In this document: positions 47,983 through 57,922 of the stretch, piece after piece | How positions within the stretch are numbered: position 1 is the stretch's first letter | Layout: each line of letters starts with the position of its first letter | Translations under genes and position numbers: made by a program | The notes under the pieces: model-generated | What the model was told of the DNA's origin: nothing | The model's database searches: none | What the model saw: only the letters and a program-made list of their open reading frames with translations | Assembly: GCA_963756605.1 (NCBI GenBank) | Contig: CAVWOT010000019.1 | Location: forward strand, 248,001 to 312,000 | Length of the DNA: 64,000 bases | DNA from: Bog-159 sp963756605 | Lineage (GTDB): Bacteria; Acidobacteriota; Terriglobia; Bryobacterales; Bryobacteraceae | Reading direction: 5' to 3'

Positions 47983-50895
47983 ATGAGCTCGGAAATCTAT
48001 CGCCAAGCCAGCGAGTTATTCGAGCGGCTGCGCCTGCTTCGCGCAGGTGATCTCACGCCCGCGCTGGAGGCGGCTTGCGGCGGCAATGCGGAACTGCGCG
48101 CGCAAGTCATCCGGTTGATCGAGGCGGACCGCAACGCCGGGCGCAGTTTTTTGGGAGGGCGCGCCGTTGAGGACGCGGCCATGCTGCTTGCGCCGCTCCC
48201 GCCGCTCACGCCTGAAACTCCCGCGCTGCCCGCTGACGGAATCGTGATTGGAAATTACCAGTTGGGCAAGCAAATCGGGGCGGGCGGGATGGGTGTGGTC
48301 TATGAGGGGCAGGACTTGCACCTGGAGCGCCGTGTGGCAGTCAAGATTCTGCCGTTGACGTTTGCGGCGGAAGGCGCGGAACGCATCCGGCGCTTCCAAC
48401 GCGAGGCGCGCGCTGCATCGACGCTGAATCATCCGAACATCGTCTCCATCTTCGACGCGGACTTCGCCCAGGGTTATCACTACATCGCCATGGAATTCGT
48501 GGAGGGCAAGACGCTGCGCCAACTCATCCAGGCGCAATCGCCGCCGCTCGATAGCCAGACCATCCTCGACTGGGTCGGGCAAACAGCCTCGGCGCTCAGC
48601 GCGGCCCACGATGCCGGGATCGTGCATCGCGACATCAAGCCCGAGAACATCATGGTGCGGCCGGACGGCTTCGTCAAGGTGCTGGACTTTGGGCTGGCTA
48701 AACTGCGCGAACCGCCCAGCGGCACGGCGGCCTCAGCGGACTTTCCGACGCGGCCGGGCAATCTGGCCGGCACGATTCAGTATCTTTCTCCGGAACAGAT
48801 CCTGGGACAGCCGGCGGGTCCGCGGAGCGACCTGTTCAGCCTCGGGGTGGTGGGTTATGAGCTAGCGACCGGAGTGCGTCCTTTCGAAGGGTCTACGGAC
48901 GGCGCGGTGTTCCAGGCAATCCTGAACCACACACCGCGACCGCCGTCCGGCGTGCGTCCCGCGCTGGGGATGGACCTCGACGCTCTGATCATGCGGGCGC
49001 TCGAAAAGGATCCGGAACTCCGCTTCCAGACCGCGACCGATCTGCGCAGTTCCTGCCGCCGGCAGACCCGCGACCATATCGCGAAGGCACTCGAAAGGGA
49101 ACGGGAGCCCGGCCAGCAGCGTCTTTCTGCGCCGGCCGTCGCATCCGTCCCGGCGCAACCGGTCTGGAGCAGACGGCGCGCGTGGCTGGCGGCCGCGACC
49201 GCGATCGCGGCGACGGCGGGAGTGGCTATATTCTGGTTGACGCGCCCGCTGCCGCCGCCGCGCGTGACGCGTATCGTGGAGATCACCACGGATGGCCAAA
49301 CGAAGCAGCGGCTGGTGAACGATGGGACCCGGCTGTACTACGCGGCCGGGAACCGGGACTCCGGCATGAAGGTGTTCCAGATCAGCCTGAAGGGCGGAGA
49401 TCCGCTGCCCATGCCCCGGCTGACCGGGATGCTGCCACTCGACATCTCGCCCGATCATTCCGAGATGCTGTTGGGGCAGATCCTGAATGGTCCCCAGAAT
49501 GAGGGCACCATTGACGGCCCCTTTCCGATCTGGGTGGCGGACACGCTGGGGAGCGCGCCGCGGCGCTTAGGCGATCTATCCGCCCAGGAAGTGCGCTGGT
49601 CTCCTACGGGGGACCAGATTTTGTATTCGAACGGGCCGGAATTGCGCATTGCCCGCAGCGACGGAACGCAGTCGCGCACGGTGGCGGCGGCGAAGGGCAT
49701 CGTGCGTTACCCGCAATGGTCGCCCGACGGACGCTTGATCCGCTTCACATTGGATACGGGGAGTTCGGCCGGGCTGTGGGAAGTAACGCCAGACGGCGCC
49801 GATCTGCACGCACTCTTTCCCAAATGGGCGGATCATGCGCCCGCTTCCGGCGCGTGGATGCCGAACGGGAAGTATTTCGTGTTCGTAGCCGGGCCACGAG
49901 GCACGCGCGATCTTTGGACGGTGCGCGAGGCGCGGCGCCTGTTTGAGGCGGCAACTCCAGTTCCGATGCGTCTCACTACCGGACCGATGACGGCGGATCT
50001 GCCGGTGGCCAGCACGGACGGCCGCCGCATATTTTTCCTGGGCACACTCAACAATGGCGACCTGGTTCGTTACGACCGCAAGCCAGATCAATGGACCCCG
50101 TACTTAGGGGGCCTGGCGGCTATGCAACTCGACTTTTCGCGCGACGGAAAGTGGGTCGCCTACGCCCGATGTCCGGAGGGCACCATCTGGCGGAGCGCTT
50201 TAGACGGGAGTGACCGGCTGCAACTGTCCACTTCTCCGCTGTTCGCCATGAACCCGCGCTGGTCGCCGGATAGCACCCAGATCACGTTTTTCGGAGGCAA
50301 TCCGGGGCAACCGAATCGGCTCTATGTAGTTTCCGCCGCAGGCGGCGCCGTTCGGCAATTGACTCACGGCACAGACGGATCGAGCAGTGACGACGATGGG
50401 AGCTGGTCGCCCGACGGCGCGGCGCTAGCCTATGGCGCTAAATTCGGCGATCCGTCGGTGGATGACCGGCAAAGACTGGTGCTCGAAACCATCGATGTGA
50501 AGACGGCACGGACGTCGCGGCTGGCCGGGTCAGAGGGACTGTGGTCACCACGCTGGTCGCCGGATGGCCGCTACATCGCCGCCATGGGATTCCCCAACAG
50601 GGTTTGGCTTTACGACGTAGCCGCGCACACCCGCAAGCAGCTTACTACGGTAGGCGCGGGGTGGCCCAGTTGGTCGCGGGATAGCCAGTACATTTACTTC
50701 GGGGTCAATCCGGGCACGGACTTCTACCGCGTGCGCATCACGGACAAACGATTGGAACGAGTGGCAAGTCTGAGCCGCTTGAAGCTGGCACCACCCAGCA
50801 TGGGCTGGGTGGGACTGGATCCGGACGGCTCGCTGATTTCCACGAGGGATGTCGGCAGTATTGAGATCTACGCGCTGGACTGGGAGGCGCCATAG
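47983..50895 (+). CDS. Membrane Ser/Thr protein kinase with C-terminal beta-propeller, first copy
   Basis: This 970-residue protein has an N-terminal helical region (1-85), then a Hanks-type kinase (about 90-365) with GAGGMGVVYEG, VAVKIL, HRDIKPENIM and DFGLAK. One membrane helix follows (about 400-420, AAATAIAATAGVAIFWL), then an external PD40/WD40-like propeller with repeats such as SPDGRLIRFTL, SRDGKWVAYARC and SPDGRYIAAMG. The layout suggests a transmembrane sensor signalling inward. It is in an operon with the sigma gene. Confidence 0.9.
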   Translation: MSSEIYRQASELFERLRLLRAGDLTPALEAACGGNAELRAQVIRLIEADRNAGRSFLGGRAVEDAAMLLAPLPPLTPETPALPADGIVIGNYQLGKQIGAGGMGVVYEGQDLHLERRVAVKILPLTFAAEGAERIRRFQREARAASTLNHPNIVSIFDADFAQGYHYIAMEFVEGKTLRQLIQAQSPPLDSQTILDWVGQTASALSAAHDAGIVHRDIKPENIMVRPDGFVKVLDFGLAKLREPPSGTAASADFPTRPGNLAGTIQYLSPEQILGQPAGPRSDLFSLGVVGYELATGVRPFEGSTDGAVFQAILNHTPRPPSGVRPALGMDLDALIMRALEKDPELRFQTATDLRSSCRRQTRDHIAKALEREREPGQQRLSAPAVASVPAQPVWSRRRAWLAAATAIAATAGVAIFWLTRPLPPPRVTRIVEITTDGQTKQRLVNDGTRLYYAAGNRDSGMKVFQISLKGGDPLPMPRLTGMLPLDISPDHSEMLLGQILNGPQNEGTIDGPFPIWVADTLGSAPRRLGDLSAQEVRWSPTGDQILYSNGPELRIARSDGTQSRTVAAAKGIVRYPQWSPDGRLIRFTLDTGSSAGLWEVTPDGADLHALFPKWADHAPASGAWMPNGKYFVFVAGPRGTRDLWTVREARRLFEAATPVPMRLTTGPMTADLPVASTDGRRIFFLGTLNNGDLVRYDRKPDQWTPYLGGLAAMQLDFSRDGKWVAYARCPEGTIWRSALDGSDRLQLSTSPLFAMNPRWSPDSTQITFFGGNPGQPNRLYVVSAAGGAVRQLTHGTDGSSSDDDGSWSPDGAALAYGAKFGDPSVDDRQRLVLETIDVKTARTSRLAGSEGLWSPRWSPDGRYIAAMGFPNRVWLYDVAAHTRKQLTTVGAGWPSWSRDSQYIYFGVNPGTDFYRVRITDKRLERVASLSRLKLAPPSMGWVGLDPDGSLISTRDVGSIEIYALDWEAP

Positions 50896-50896
50896 C

Positions 50897-50937
50897 GGGC
50901 GTCAGCGTGGACGCCCCCAGGGAGGGGACCGCCCACG
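50897..50937. repeat. Palindromic intergenic repeat
   Basis: GGGCGTCAGCGTGGACGCCC is an imperfect dyad after the kinase stop; GGGAGGGGACCGCCCACGC follows. It separates the convergent kinase and secreted-protein genes and may double as a terminator. Confidence 0.45.
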
Positions 50938-50939
50938 CT

Positions 50940-51623
50940 TTAGCGTGCCGCGGCGAGCTTCAGTTGGCCGCTTTTCCCGTATTCGACTTTCACAGTCATG
51001 TAGTCGGATGGCGCGGCAGTGGCCGTGTAGCGGATGTCGTCCTGACAACTTTTGTCGTTGTTGGTCCAAACACCGTCCTGATAGGCGCCTGGGCAAAACA
51101 CCGATCGCGTGCTGTCAATCGACACGCGCCGCACCGGCTCACGATAAGTATTCACAGTGAAAGAGCCTGCGGCGTCCCCACGGTCCAGTGGCGGGAGCTC
51201 GTTATTCCGGAAATAGACCCTGAATTCGAAGCGCCGGTTTGCGAACTCGTCGGAAGCCATCGGCCTTGCCGTATAGGAGTAAGTCACCTGATAGGCCACG
51301 GCGTTCACGACGGTCGCGGTAGACGGACAAAGCATGGACCCGCCGGGGTCACGGGATGTTACCTCAGCGCAGTAATTCGGGCCGGCGGTATGCTTGATCC
51401 AGGCCGGGACGTGCACTCGACTGATCCCTTCGAGACGGATGGACCCGAGGTCGGCATTTGCCGGGATGCGCGCGATGTGCGTGAAGGGATGCAGATCTTC
51501 GGTCTGGGCCTCTGAAACGGCGGCGCTGGCCGAATTGGGCTCAGCGGCGGGAAGTGACGGAACCAGCAGTCCTCCACACAGCAGGACTCCTAAACGGATG
51601 GGGCAAAGCGTCGGTTTAAACAT
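50940..51623 (-). CDS. Secreted protein of unknown function
   Basis: This 227-residue protein has a signal peptide (LGVLLCGGLLVPSLPAA). The mature part is beta-rich with four cysteines (AEVTSRDPGGSMLCPSTA, VFCPGAY, KSCQDDIRY, NYCAEV), which could form two disulfides. No family is recognised. It lies between the two sigma-kinase modules on the opposite strand; its relation to them is unknown. Confidence 0.6.
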   Translation of the reverse strand: MFKPTLCPIRLGVLLCGGLLVPSLPAAEPNSASAAVSEAQTEDLHPFTHIARIPANADLGSIRLEGISRVHVPAWIKHTAGPNYCAEVTSRDPGGSMLCPSTATVVNAVAYQVTYSYTARPMASDEFANRRFEFRVYFRNNELPPLDRGDAAGSFTVNTYREPVRRVSIDSTRSVFCPGAYQDGVWTNNDKSCQDDIRYTATAAPSDYMTVKVEYGKSGQLKLAAAR

Positions 51624-51659
51624 CTTATCTTCCTCTAATTGAGAAGGCGGGAAAAACGT

Positions 51660-51696
51660 ACGCCGGCGATCATGGAAAGGTAGAATATATTAAGTC
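51660..51696 (+). promoter_or_regulatory. Shared upstream element of the second ECF sigma gene
   Basis: CGCCGGCGATCATGG at 51661-51675 and TAGAAT at 51681-51686 repeat the layout before the first sigma gene. The hexamer ends 10 nt before the GTG start at 51697. Confidence 0.45.
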
Positions 51697-52299
51697 GTGG
51701 GAACGGAATCCTCGCCGCTCGAATTGACCCGTATGCTGCGGGCCTGGAGAGAAGGAGATGCGTCCGTGCTGGAACGTCTGACGCCGATCGTGTATGCGGA
51801 ATTGCACCGGATCGCACGGCGGAACCTGGCGGGAGAACGCGAAGGCCATTTGCTGCAACCTACCGCGCTGGTGAACGAAGCGTTCCTTCGCCTGCTGGGC
51901 GAAGCGCCGGTCGAGTGGGCCAACCGCGCGCATTTTTTTGGTTTTTCGGCGCGCCTGATGCGGCAGATTCTGATTGACTTCGCGCGGGCGCAGGGGGCCG
52001 GGAAACGCGGACAGCGCAGTCCGCACGTGGGCTTGTCGGCGGCCGGCGATGTCCAGCTTAAGCAATCCGATCCGATCGACTTGATCGATCTGGATCAGGC
52101 CCTCGACGATCTGGCGCAACTCGACGCGCGCCAGGCGAAACTGGTGGAACTGCGGTATTTCGGGGGCCTGGAGAACGCCGAAATCGCCGCGGAGCTGGGC
52201 ATTTCGGAACCGACCGTGGTGCGGGAGTGGCGCGTGGCGCGGGCGTGGCTTTTTGACCGGCTGCAATCGCTGAAGGACCACGGTTCTCCGATCGCCTGA
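51697..52299 (+). CDS. ECF sigma factor (TIGR02999-like), second copy
   Basis: This 200-residue paralogue of the 47370 gene is identical in length and differs at scattered positions. Region 2 has HFFGFSARLMRQILIDFARAQG and region 4 has LENAEIAAELGISEPTVVREWRVARAWLF. The start is GTG 51697. The kinase gene starts 13 bp downstream. Region 4 differs from the first copy at several helix positions, so the two may read different promoters. Confidence 0.9.
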   Translation: MGTESSPLELTRMLRAWREGDASVLERLTPIVYAELHRIARRNLAGEREGHLLQPTALVNEAFLRLLGEAPVEWANRAHFFGFSARLMRQILIDFARAQGAGKRGQRSPHVGLSAAGDVQLKQSDPIDLIDLDQALDDLAQLDARQAKLVELRYFGGLENAEIAAELGISEPTVVREWRVARAWLFDRLQSLKDHGSPIA

Positions 52300-52312
52300 T
52301 GCGCCTATATTT

Positions 52313-55267
52313 ATGACTCCGGAAATTTACCGCCAAGCCAGCGAGTTATTCGAGCGGCTGCGCGGGCTTCCCGCCGGCGAGCTCAGGCCCGCGCTGGAGG
52401 CCGCCTGCGCCGGCCATGCGGAACTGCGCGCGCAAGTGATGCGGTTGATCGAGGCGGACCGCGACGCGGGGGCCAGTTTTCTGGAAGGGCGCGCCGTGGA
52501 AGACGCGGCTATGCTGCTCGCGCCGCTTTCGCCGCTCCCGCCGGAAACACCCGCACTGCCCGCTGACGGAATCGTGATTGGAAATTACCGGTTGGGCAAG
52601 CAAATCGGAGCGGGGGGGATGGGCGTCGTCTACGAGGGGCTGGACCTGCACCTGGAGCGCCGCGTGGCGGTCAAAATTCTGCCAGTGGCGGCCGCCGCGG
52701 AAGACGCGGAGCGCATCCGGCGTTTCCAACGCGAAGCGCGCGCCGCCTCGACGCTGAATCATCCAAACATCGTCTCTATCTTCGATGCGGACTTCGCGCA
52801 AGGCTATCACTATATCGCCATGGAGTTCGTGGAGGGCAAGACGCTGCGCCAGTTGGCCGGGCCACCATCGCCGCTGCTGGATAGCCAGACCATTCTCGAC
52901 TGGATTGGGCAGACGGCCTCGGCGCTGAGCGCCGCGCACGCGGCGGGCATTGTACATCGGGATATCAAGCCCGAGAACATCATGGTGCGGCCCGACGGCT
53001 TTGTGAAAGTGCTGGATTTCGGACTGGCTAAGCTGCGTGAACCCTCGAATAACGCGGCGAGCGAGCCGGACTTCCCCACGCGCCCCGGCAATCTGGCGGG
53101 CACCATTCAGTATCTTTCCCCGGAACAGGTCTTGGGTGAACCGGCGGGGCCGCGGAGCGACCTGTTCAGCCTCGGAGTGGTGGCTTATGAACTGGCTACC
53201 CGAGTGCGCCCGTTCGACGGGCCCACGGATGGCGCGGTATTCAACGCCATCCTGCACCGCGTACCGCCGCCGCCGTCCGCCATTCGTCCATCCCTTGGCA
53301 TGGGCTTAGACGGACTGATCATGGAGGCGCTGGAGAAAGATCCGGAATTGCGTTTCCAAACCGCCGGGGACCTGCGCAGTTCGTGCCGGCGCATCTCGCG
53401 CGACCATATCGTGCGGGCGTCTGGAACATCGCTTGCGTCTGTACCGGTGGTTGCGCATCCGGCAGCGCCGGCGCTTCCGCCAGCCACCAGGACAGGCAGG
53501 GCGGGCAGCGTTGCCAAACTCGCGATCGGCCTCGCGTTCCTGATCCTGCTTTCGGCCTGCGCGTGGCTTTACGTCGCTCTCCGCAGGCGGAATCAGCCGG
53601 AGTCTGCGCCGAATGCGACGCAGGCTTCGCTGCTGACGGCATTGCCGGGTTACCAGATTCATCCCAGCCTCTCGCCCGACGGCAGAAAGCTGGCGTTCGT
53701 CTGGAATGGGAACAGCGACAATTACGATATTTACGTGAAGGCCACCGATAGTGAGGAGACGCCCCGGCGGCTGACCTCAAACGAGGACGAGGATCTCAAC
53801 CCGACTTGGTCGCCCGACAGCAGTCAAATCGCTTTTCTTCGCGTATCCCCAACCCGGAAAGAGATACTCGTAATCCCCGCGGAGGGTGGGCCCGAGCGCA
53901 AGATTGCGGAAATCAATCCACTGTCCGTTCCCTGGACGCAGGAGGCGTCCACCATGCGGCGTACGGCCGGCCCAGCGTGGTCGCCCGATGGCCAGACGCT
54001 CGCGGTCACCGATCGCTGCGATACGCAGGGCGCCTCCGACTGTATCTATCTGCTTTCTCTGGACGGATCGCGGCAGCGGATCACATCCGGCGCAGCCCTG
54101 GGCGACTATACCCCGACGTTCTCCCCGGACGGGAGGCAAATCGCGTTTCTGCGAACCGTGGCCGACATCGGCATTGCCGATATCTATACGCAGGCCGTGA
54201 ATGAAAAGACTGCACGCCGCCTGACGTCGGATAATAAGCACGCGGTGGCCCTGGCATGGTCGGTCAATCATCGCATCTATTTCATTTCGAATCGAACCGG
54301 ACCGATCCTGCCGTGGAGTATCGCGGATAGCGGGGGCGAACCACGGCTGGTCGCCGGCATGGCAGGTGAGGTGTTTTTCCTTTCGGCGGCATCGCGCGCA
54401 AACGAGGTAGCCTACGCTCAGTCTTACCGCAATACAAATATCTGGCGGACGAACCTGACGGCCCGGGGGGCTCCATCTGAGTTATTGATCGGTTCGTCGC
54501 GCATTAACCACAGCCCCCAATACTCTCCGGATGGCAGCGGGATCGTTTTCATTTCGGATCGTTCGGGCGGACCGGAAATCTGGGTGGCGAAGTCAGATGG
54601 CTCGGAGCAGCGCCGCGTGACAATCTCCGCCTCGGTGAGATCCATCGGTTCGCCAAACTGGTCGCCGGATGGAAAGCAGTTCGTGTATGATTCGGCGCTT
54701 TCGGGGCGTTCCGAGATTTATCTGATGAACGTGGACGGCACGAATCAAAGGCAGTTCACCACAGATCCCTGGGAAGACATGATGCCAACCTGGTCAGTCG
54801 ACGGACGCTTCATTTATTACGTCGTGCGGAGGAATGGCGCCCTATCTCTGTGGAAGAAGCCCGTTGCCGGCGGGAATCCGATCCACATCGTGGACGACGT
54901 GTTCTCCGATGGACTGGAGTCCCCGGATGGCCAGCGTGTGTTCTTTTCGCGGTCGACGCCGGGGATTTGGGAAGCGCCGTCGAACGGTGGGGCCGCCCGC
55001 CTAGTCCCGGAACTGGCGGGCGTGGTGGACAGCCGGCATTGTTTCGTGAATCGTACGGGCATCTATTTCCTGGCGCATGAGTTGCCTCCGTGGGAGATCC
55101 GCTATCTGGACTTTGCGACGCGCCGGGTTTCGTCCGTGGCGCGGATCTCGAGGACGCTTGAATTCTATACGCGCAGTCTTTCGGTTTCGCCGGACGGGAA
55201 ATGGATGCTGCATGTGCAAGTAGACCAAATCGGCAGCGAGATTGTTATGCTGAGCAATCCGCAGTGA
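52313..55267 (+). CDS. Membrane Ser/Thr protein kinase with C-terminal beta-propeller, second copy
   Basis: This 984-residue protein has a kinase half nearly the same as the first copy (GAGGMGVVYEG near residue 98, HRDIKPENIM near 217, DFGLAKL). The membrane helix is at about 402-424 (IGLAFLILLSACAWLYVAL). The extracytoplasmic half is a TolB/PD40 propeller with SPDGRKLAFVW, SPDSSQIAFLR, SPDGQTLAVTD, SPDGRQIAFLR and SPDGSGIVFIS. This half is much less similar to copy one than the kinase is, which suggests a changed ligand. Confidence 0.9.
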   Translation: MTPEIYRQASELFERLRGLPAGELRPALEAACAGHAELRAQVMRLIEADRDAGASFLEGRAVEDAAMLLAPLSPLPPETPALPADGIVIGNYRLGKQIGAGGMGVVYEGLDLHLERRVAVKILPVAAAAEDAERIRRFQREARAASTLNHPNIVSIFDADFAQGYHYIAMEFVEGKTLRQLAGPPSPLLDSQTILDWIGQTASALSAAHAAGIVHRDIKPENIMVRPDGFVKVLDFGLAKLREPSNNAASEPDFPTRPGNLAGTIQYLSPEQVLGEPAGPRSDLFSLGVVAYELATRVRPFDGPTDGAVFNAILHRVPPPPSAIRPSLGMGLDGLIMEALEKDPELRFQTAGDLRSSCRRISRDHIVRASGTSLASVPVVAHPAAPALPPATRTGRAGSVAKLAIGLAFLILLSACAWLYVALRRRNQPESAPNATQASLLTALPGYQIHPSLSPDGRKLAFVWNGNSDNYDIYVKATDSEETPRRLTSNEDEDLNPTWSPDSSQIAFLRVSPTRKEILVIPAEGGPERKIAEINPLSVPWTQEASTMRRTAGPAWSPDGQTLAVTDRCDTQGASDCIYLLSLDGSRQRITSGAALGDYTPTFSPDGRQIAFLRTVADIGIADIYTQAVNEKTARRLTSDNKHAVALAWSVNHRIYFISNRTGPILPWSIADSGGEPRLVAGMAGEVFFLSAASRANEVAYAQSYRNTNIWRTNLTARGAPSELLIGSSRINHSPQYSPDGSGIVFISDRSGGPEIWVAKSDGSEQRRVTISASVRSIGSPNWSPDGKQFVYDSALSGRSEIYLMNVDGTNQRQFTTDPWEDMMPTWSVDGRFIYYVVRRNGALSLWKKPVAGGNPIHIVDDVFSDGLESPDGQRVFFSRSTPGIWEAPSNGGAARLVPELAGVVDSRHCFVNRTGIYFLAHELPPWEIRYLDFATRRVSSVARISRTLEFYTRSLSVSPDGKWMLHVQVDQIGSEIVMLSNPQ

Positions 55268-55277
55268 AGATGCTGCA

Positions 55278-55295
55278 GCGGGGCTGAAGCCCCGC
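55278..55295. repeat. GGGCTGAAGCCC-type palindrome
   Basis: GCGGGGCTGAAGCCCCGC is a perfect arm pair around TGAA, followed by two degenerate copies (GGCTGAAGCC near 55299 and 55310). It lies between the convergent kinase and frr genes. Confidence 0.7.
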
Positions 55296-55335
55296 GCCGG
55301 CTGAAGCCTTGGCTGAAGCCCGCCCTCCAAACCCA

Positions 55336-55941
55336 CTACTTGATTTCGAGGATTTCCTTTTCTTTGGTTTTGGCGGCCTGGTCGATTTTGTCCATATAAA
55401 CGTTGGTCGTCTTCTGGATCTCGTCGTGGGCGCGCTTGTCTTCGTCCTCGGTGATCTTCTTGTCCTTGAGCAGGGCCTTGACCGCCTCGTTGCCGTCGCG
55501 GCGGATATTGCGCACCGATACGCGATGGTGTTCGGCGACGCCATGCAGACGTTTGACGAATTCCTTGCGGCGCTCCTCGGTCAAGGGCGGGATGGGCAGC
55601 CGGATCATCTTGCCGTCGTTGGCCGGATTCAGGCCCAGATCGGAGACGCGGATGGCCTTTTCGATCGGGCCGATTTGCGAAGCATCCCAGGGTGTGATGG
55701 TGATCATGCTGGGTTCGGGAACATGCAGCGTGGCCACCTGGTTCAAGGGCGAGGGCGTGCCGTAATAATCCACACGAATGTGATCGAGGAGGCTCAGCGT
55801 GGCGCGGCCGGTGCGAATGGTGGCCATCTCGTGCTGCAGGTCGCCGATGGCCTTCTCCATGCGCGTTTTCACGTGATTCTCAACATCCTTAATCGACTGG
55901 AAAGCGGGCCCTGCGGGGGCCGCGGTGTGTTCGGATTTCAT
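55336..55941 (-). CDS. frr: Ribosome recycling factor
   Basis: This 201-residue RRF matches the family from about residue 17: KDVENHVKTRMEKAIGDLQHEMATIRTGRA, then SMITITPWDASQIGPIEKAI, GKMIRLPIPPLTEERRKEFVK and the C-terminal helix. The first 16 residues (MKSEHTAAPAGPAFQS) are an extra tail; no good internal start exists, so it is kept. RRF splits the post-termination ribosome with EF-G. The usual neighbours pyrH and tsf are not here. Confidence 0.94.
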   Translation of the reverse strand: MKSEHTAAPAGPAFQSIKDVENHVKTRMEKAIGDLQHEMATIRTGRATLSLLDHIRVDYYGTPSPLNQVATLHVPEPSMITITPWDASQIGPIEKAIRVSDLGLNPANDGKMIRLPIPPLTEERRKEFVKRLHGVAEHHRVSVRNIRRDGNEAVKALLKDKKITEDEDKRAHDEIQKTTNVYMDKIDQAAKTKEKEILEIK

Positions 55942-56983
55942 AAGTGGCCTAGTGAATGAGCGTACCGATAGGCTCGCCCATCGACATACGCATTATATGT
56001 CTACTGTATGTAGATCGTGCACTAAGTACGAAAGTCTTCGTCAATATCACGAGATTTTTTCGCTGGCGCTCTACGCTCGAAATCGCTTGGACAGCCATGT
56101 TGCACTCCAATATAACACCAGACTCGACGAACTCTCAGAGACCCCGCCCCGGATGTAAGCCGGGGAAGCGCTCACCCGCTTCTCGCGGCCCCGGCAAAAA
56201 TTCAATGGAGAACAAACGGCGAATCTGCTAAATCTGAGCGGCACGCAGCCTGGAACCAGAACCGATCCTGACCAGGGGCAACTCGCCGACTAGGCCCGCC
56301 GCCTGTCCATATTGAGCGTATCCGGCGCCGAGGGCGCCTACGAGACTGCCCATCGAGTTTGCGAATACACCTGCAGGGTGCTCCCGCCAGCCGCCGCCAT
56401 TCATCAGACTGGTTGAGGCTTGGAAAATTCTGCGAAAAGATGCACCGGGCGCCGCAGATGCCGCTGGCCCAGGCGAAATCTCAGAGCACCCCACGCCAGC
56501 GCTCGAAGCAGTCTGGTTGAGGACTAGCTGACGACCGGCCCGATTCCAGCTTGACAGGCGCATCCGGCAAGGTCCTTTTTGGCGGGCTTTCAGGAGCCAC
56601 CGCGCCGAACATGAGCAACATGGTCAGGGTGCGCCGATTTTGCTTTTGGTATGCGCCACAAGCCAGAACAGAAACCGGCCGGACCCGACAATACCAGGAC
56701 GACGCCACCGAGACCACCAGAGGCCACGACCGCCCCAAATTTTGAGCGACCGTCGCACAACACGCCACGCTAGACGCCAAGGAACCGGGCGAAAAGCGAC
56801 CCTTGCGCCACCCGCCGGAACGGCCGTATTTCCTCGGAGCAGTCAATGTACGGCACGACCGAACCGCACGCCACCACTGTACGCCAGTTGGGCAGGCTGC
56901 CCCACAACACCGCGTCGCCGCAACCAAGAGGTTCGCGGCAGCGGTGCTGAAGCGCCGCGCCGGCTAAAAGCCCGCCTTCCAAT
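55942..56983. other. Gene-poor kilobase
   Basis: No open frame here shows convincing protein features. The first 150 bp are AT-rich for this genome. Open frames at 56228-56563 and 56481-56927 (minus) and 56551-56745 (plus) have biased composition and no recognised domains. A decayed GGCTGAAGCC-type repeat lies near 56946-56980. Confidence 0.5.
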
Positions 56984-56998
56984 ATGAGACGATGGGGC

Positions 56999-57895
56999 AT
57001 GCCCCTGACCCGGCGAGCCTTCGCCTTGGGCAGCGCGACTCTGGGGGCCGCGCTGCAGGTCCCGGCGGAGTCGCACCGCCCTGCGCCTATCATCTGCCTG
57101 TTCTCCAAACACCTCCCGCAGTTACACTATTCCGAACTCGGCGGCGTGCTCCGTGATCTGGGTTTCGCCGGCTGCGATCTCACCGTGCGCCCCGGCGGAC
57201 ACGTCGAACCGGCGCAATCAGCGGCCGATCTGTACCGCGCGGTAGAAGCGATTCGCGCCGACGGCGTCGAGGTCCCCATGATCACCACCGCCTTCACTTC
57301 GCCATCCGATCCCACATTACCCAACGTGCTGGCCCTCTGTGGCCGCGATCGCATGAAGGTGCCGTACTTCAAGCTGGGCTACTGGAATTACCGGCCGGGC
57401 GATAACATCGAAACGCGCATCGCCGAGGTGCGCCGCGACGTAGCCGGCCTGGTGTCACTCGCGCGCGCTTACGGCATGGTGGCGGGATTCCATAATCACT
57501 CCGGCAACTATGTCGGCGAAGCCGTGTGGGACGGGCGCGCGGTGATCGACGGCCAGGACCCCAACTGGATCGGCTACTATTTCGATCCATGCCACGCCAC
57601 CGCGGAGGGCGGCGAAGCCGGCTGGAACATCGCCATGCGCATGGCCCTGCCGCGCATCAAGATGGTCGCGCTGAAAGATTTCTATTGGGAGAAGGCCAAT
57701 GGCAAGTGGGCCATGCGCATGTGTCCCATCGGCGAAGGCATGGTGCGATGGACTGAGGTATTCGCCATGCTGGCCGCTGGGCATTTCGCCGGACCGCTGT
57801 CGCTGCATCTGGAATATCAGCCGGTGGATATGAATGCCATCGCACGCGATCTGGCGTTCGTCAAGAAGCAGGTGGCCGCCGCGTTTGGAAGCTAG
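56999..57895 (+). CDS. Exported sugar phosphate isomerase/epimerase-like TIM barrel protein
   Basis: The N-terminus LTRRAFALGSATLGAALQVPA is a twin-arginine signal, so folded export is likely. The AP_endonuc_2/xylose isomerase-like barrel has LGFAGCDLTVRPGGHVEP, GMVAGFHNHSGNYVG (metal His/Asn), YYFDPCHATAEGG (metal Asp/His), KMVALKDFYWEK and LHLEYQP. It probably binds a divalent metal and acts on a sugar or inositol derivative. ATG 56984 is an alternative start, adding five residues. Confidence 0.8.
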   Translation: MPLTRRAFALGSATLGAALQVPAESHRPAPIICLFSKHLPQLHYSELGGVLRDLGFAGCDLTVRPGGHVEPAQSAADLYRAVEAIRADGVEVPMITTAFTSPSDPTLPNVLALCGRDRMKVPYFKLGYWNYRPGDNIETRIAEVRRDVAGLVSLARAYGMVAGFHNHSGNYVGEAVWDGRAVIDGQDPNWIGYYFDPCHATAEGGEAGWNIAMRMALPRIKMVALKDFYWEKANGKWAMRMCPIGEGMVRWTEVFAMLAAGHFAGPLSLHLEYQPVDMNAIARDLAFVKKQVAAAFGS

Positions 57896-57922
57896 CCCGC
57901 GCCGTCATGTTACAACGGCAGT

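Noticed and set aside
56228..56563. 111-residue minus-strand open frame as a gene
   Set aside because: No domain, no start signal, biased composition; kept only as part of the gene-poor region.
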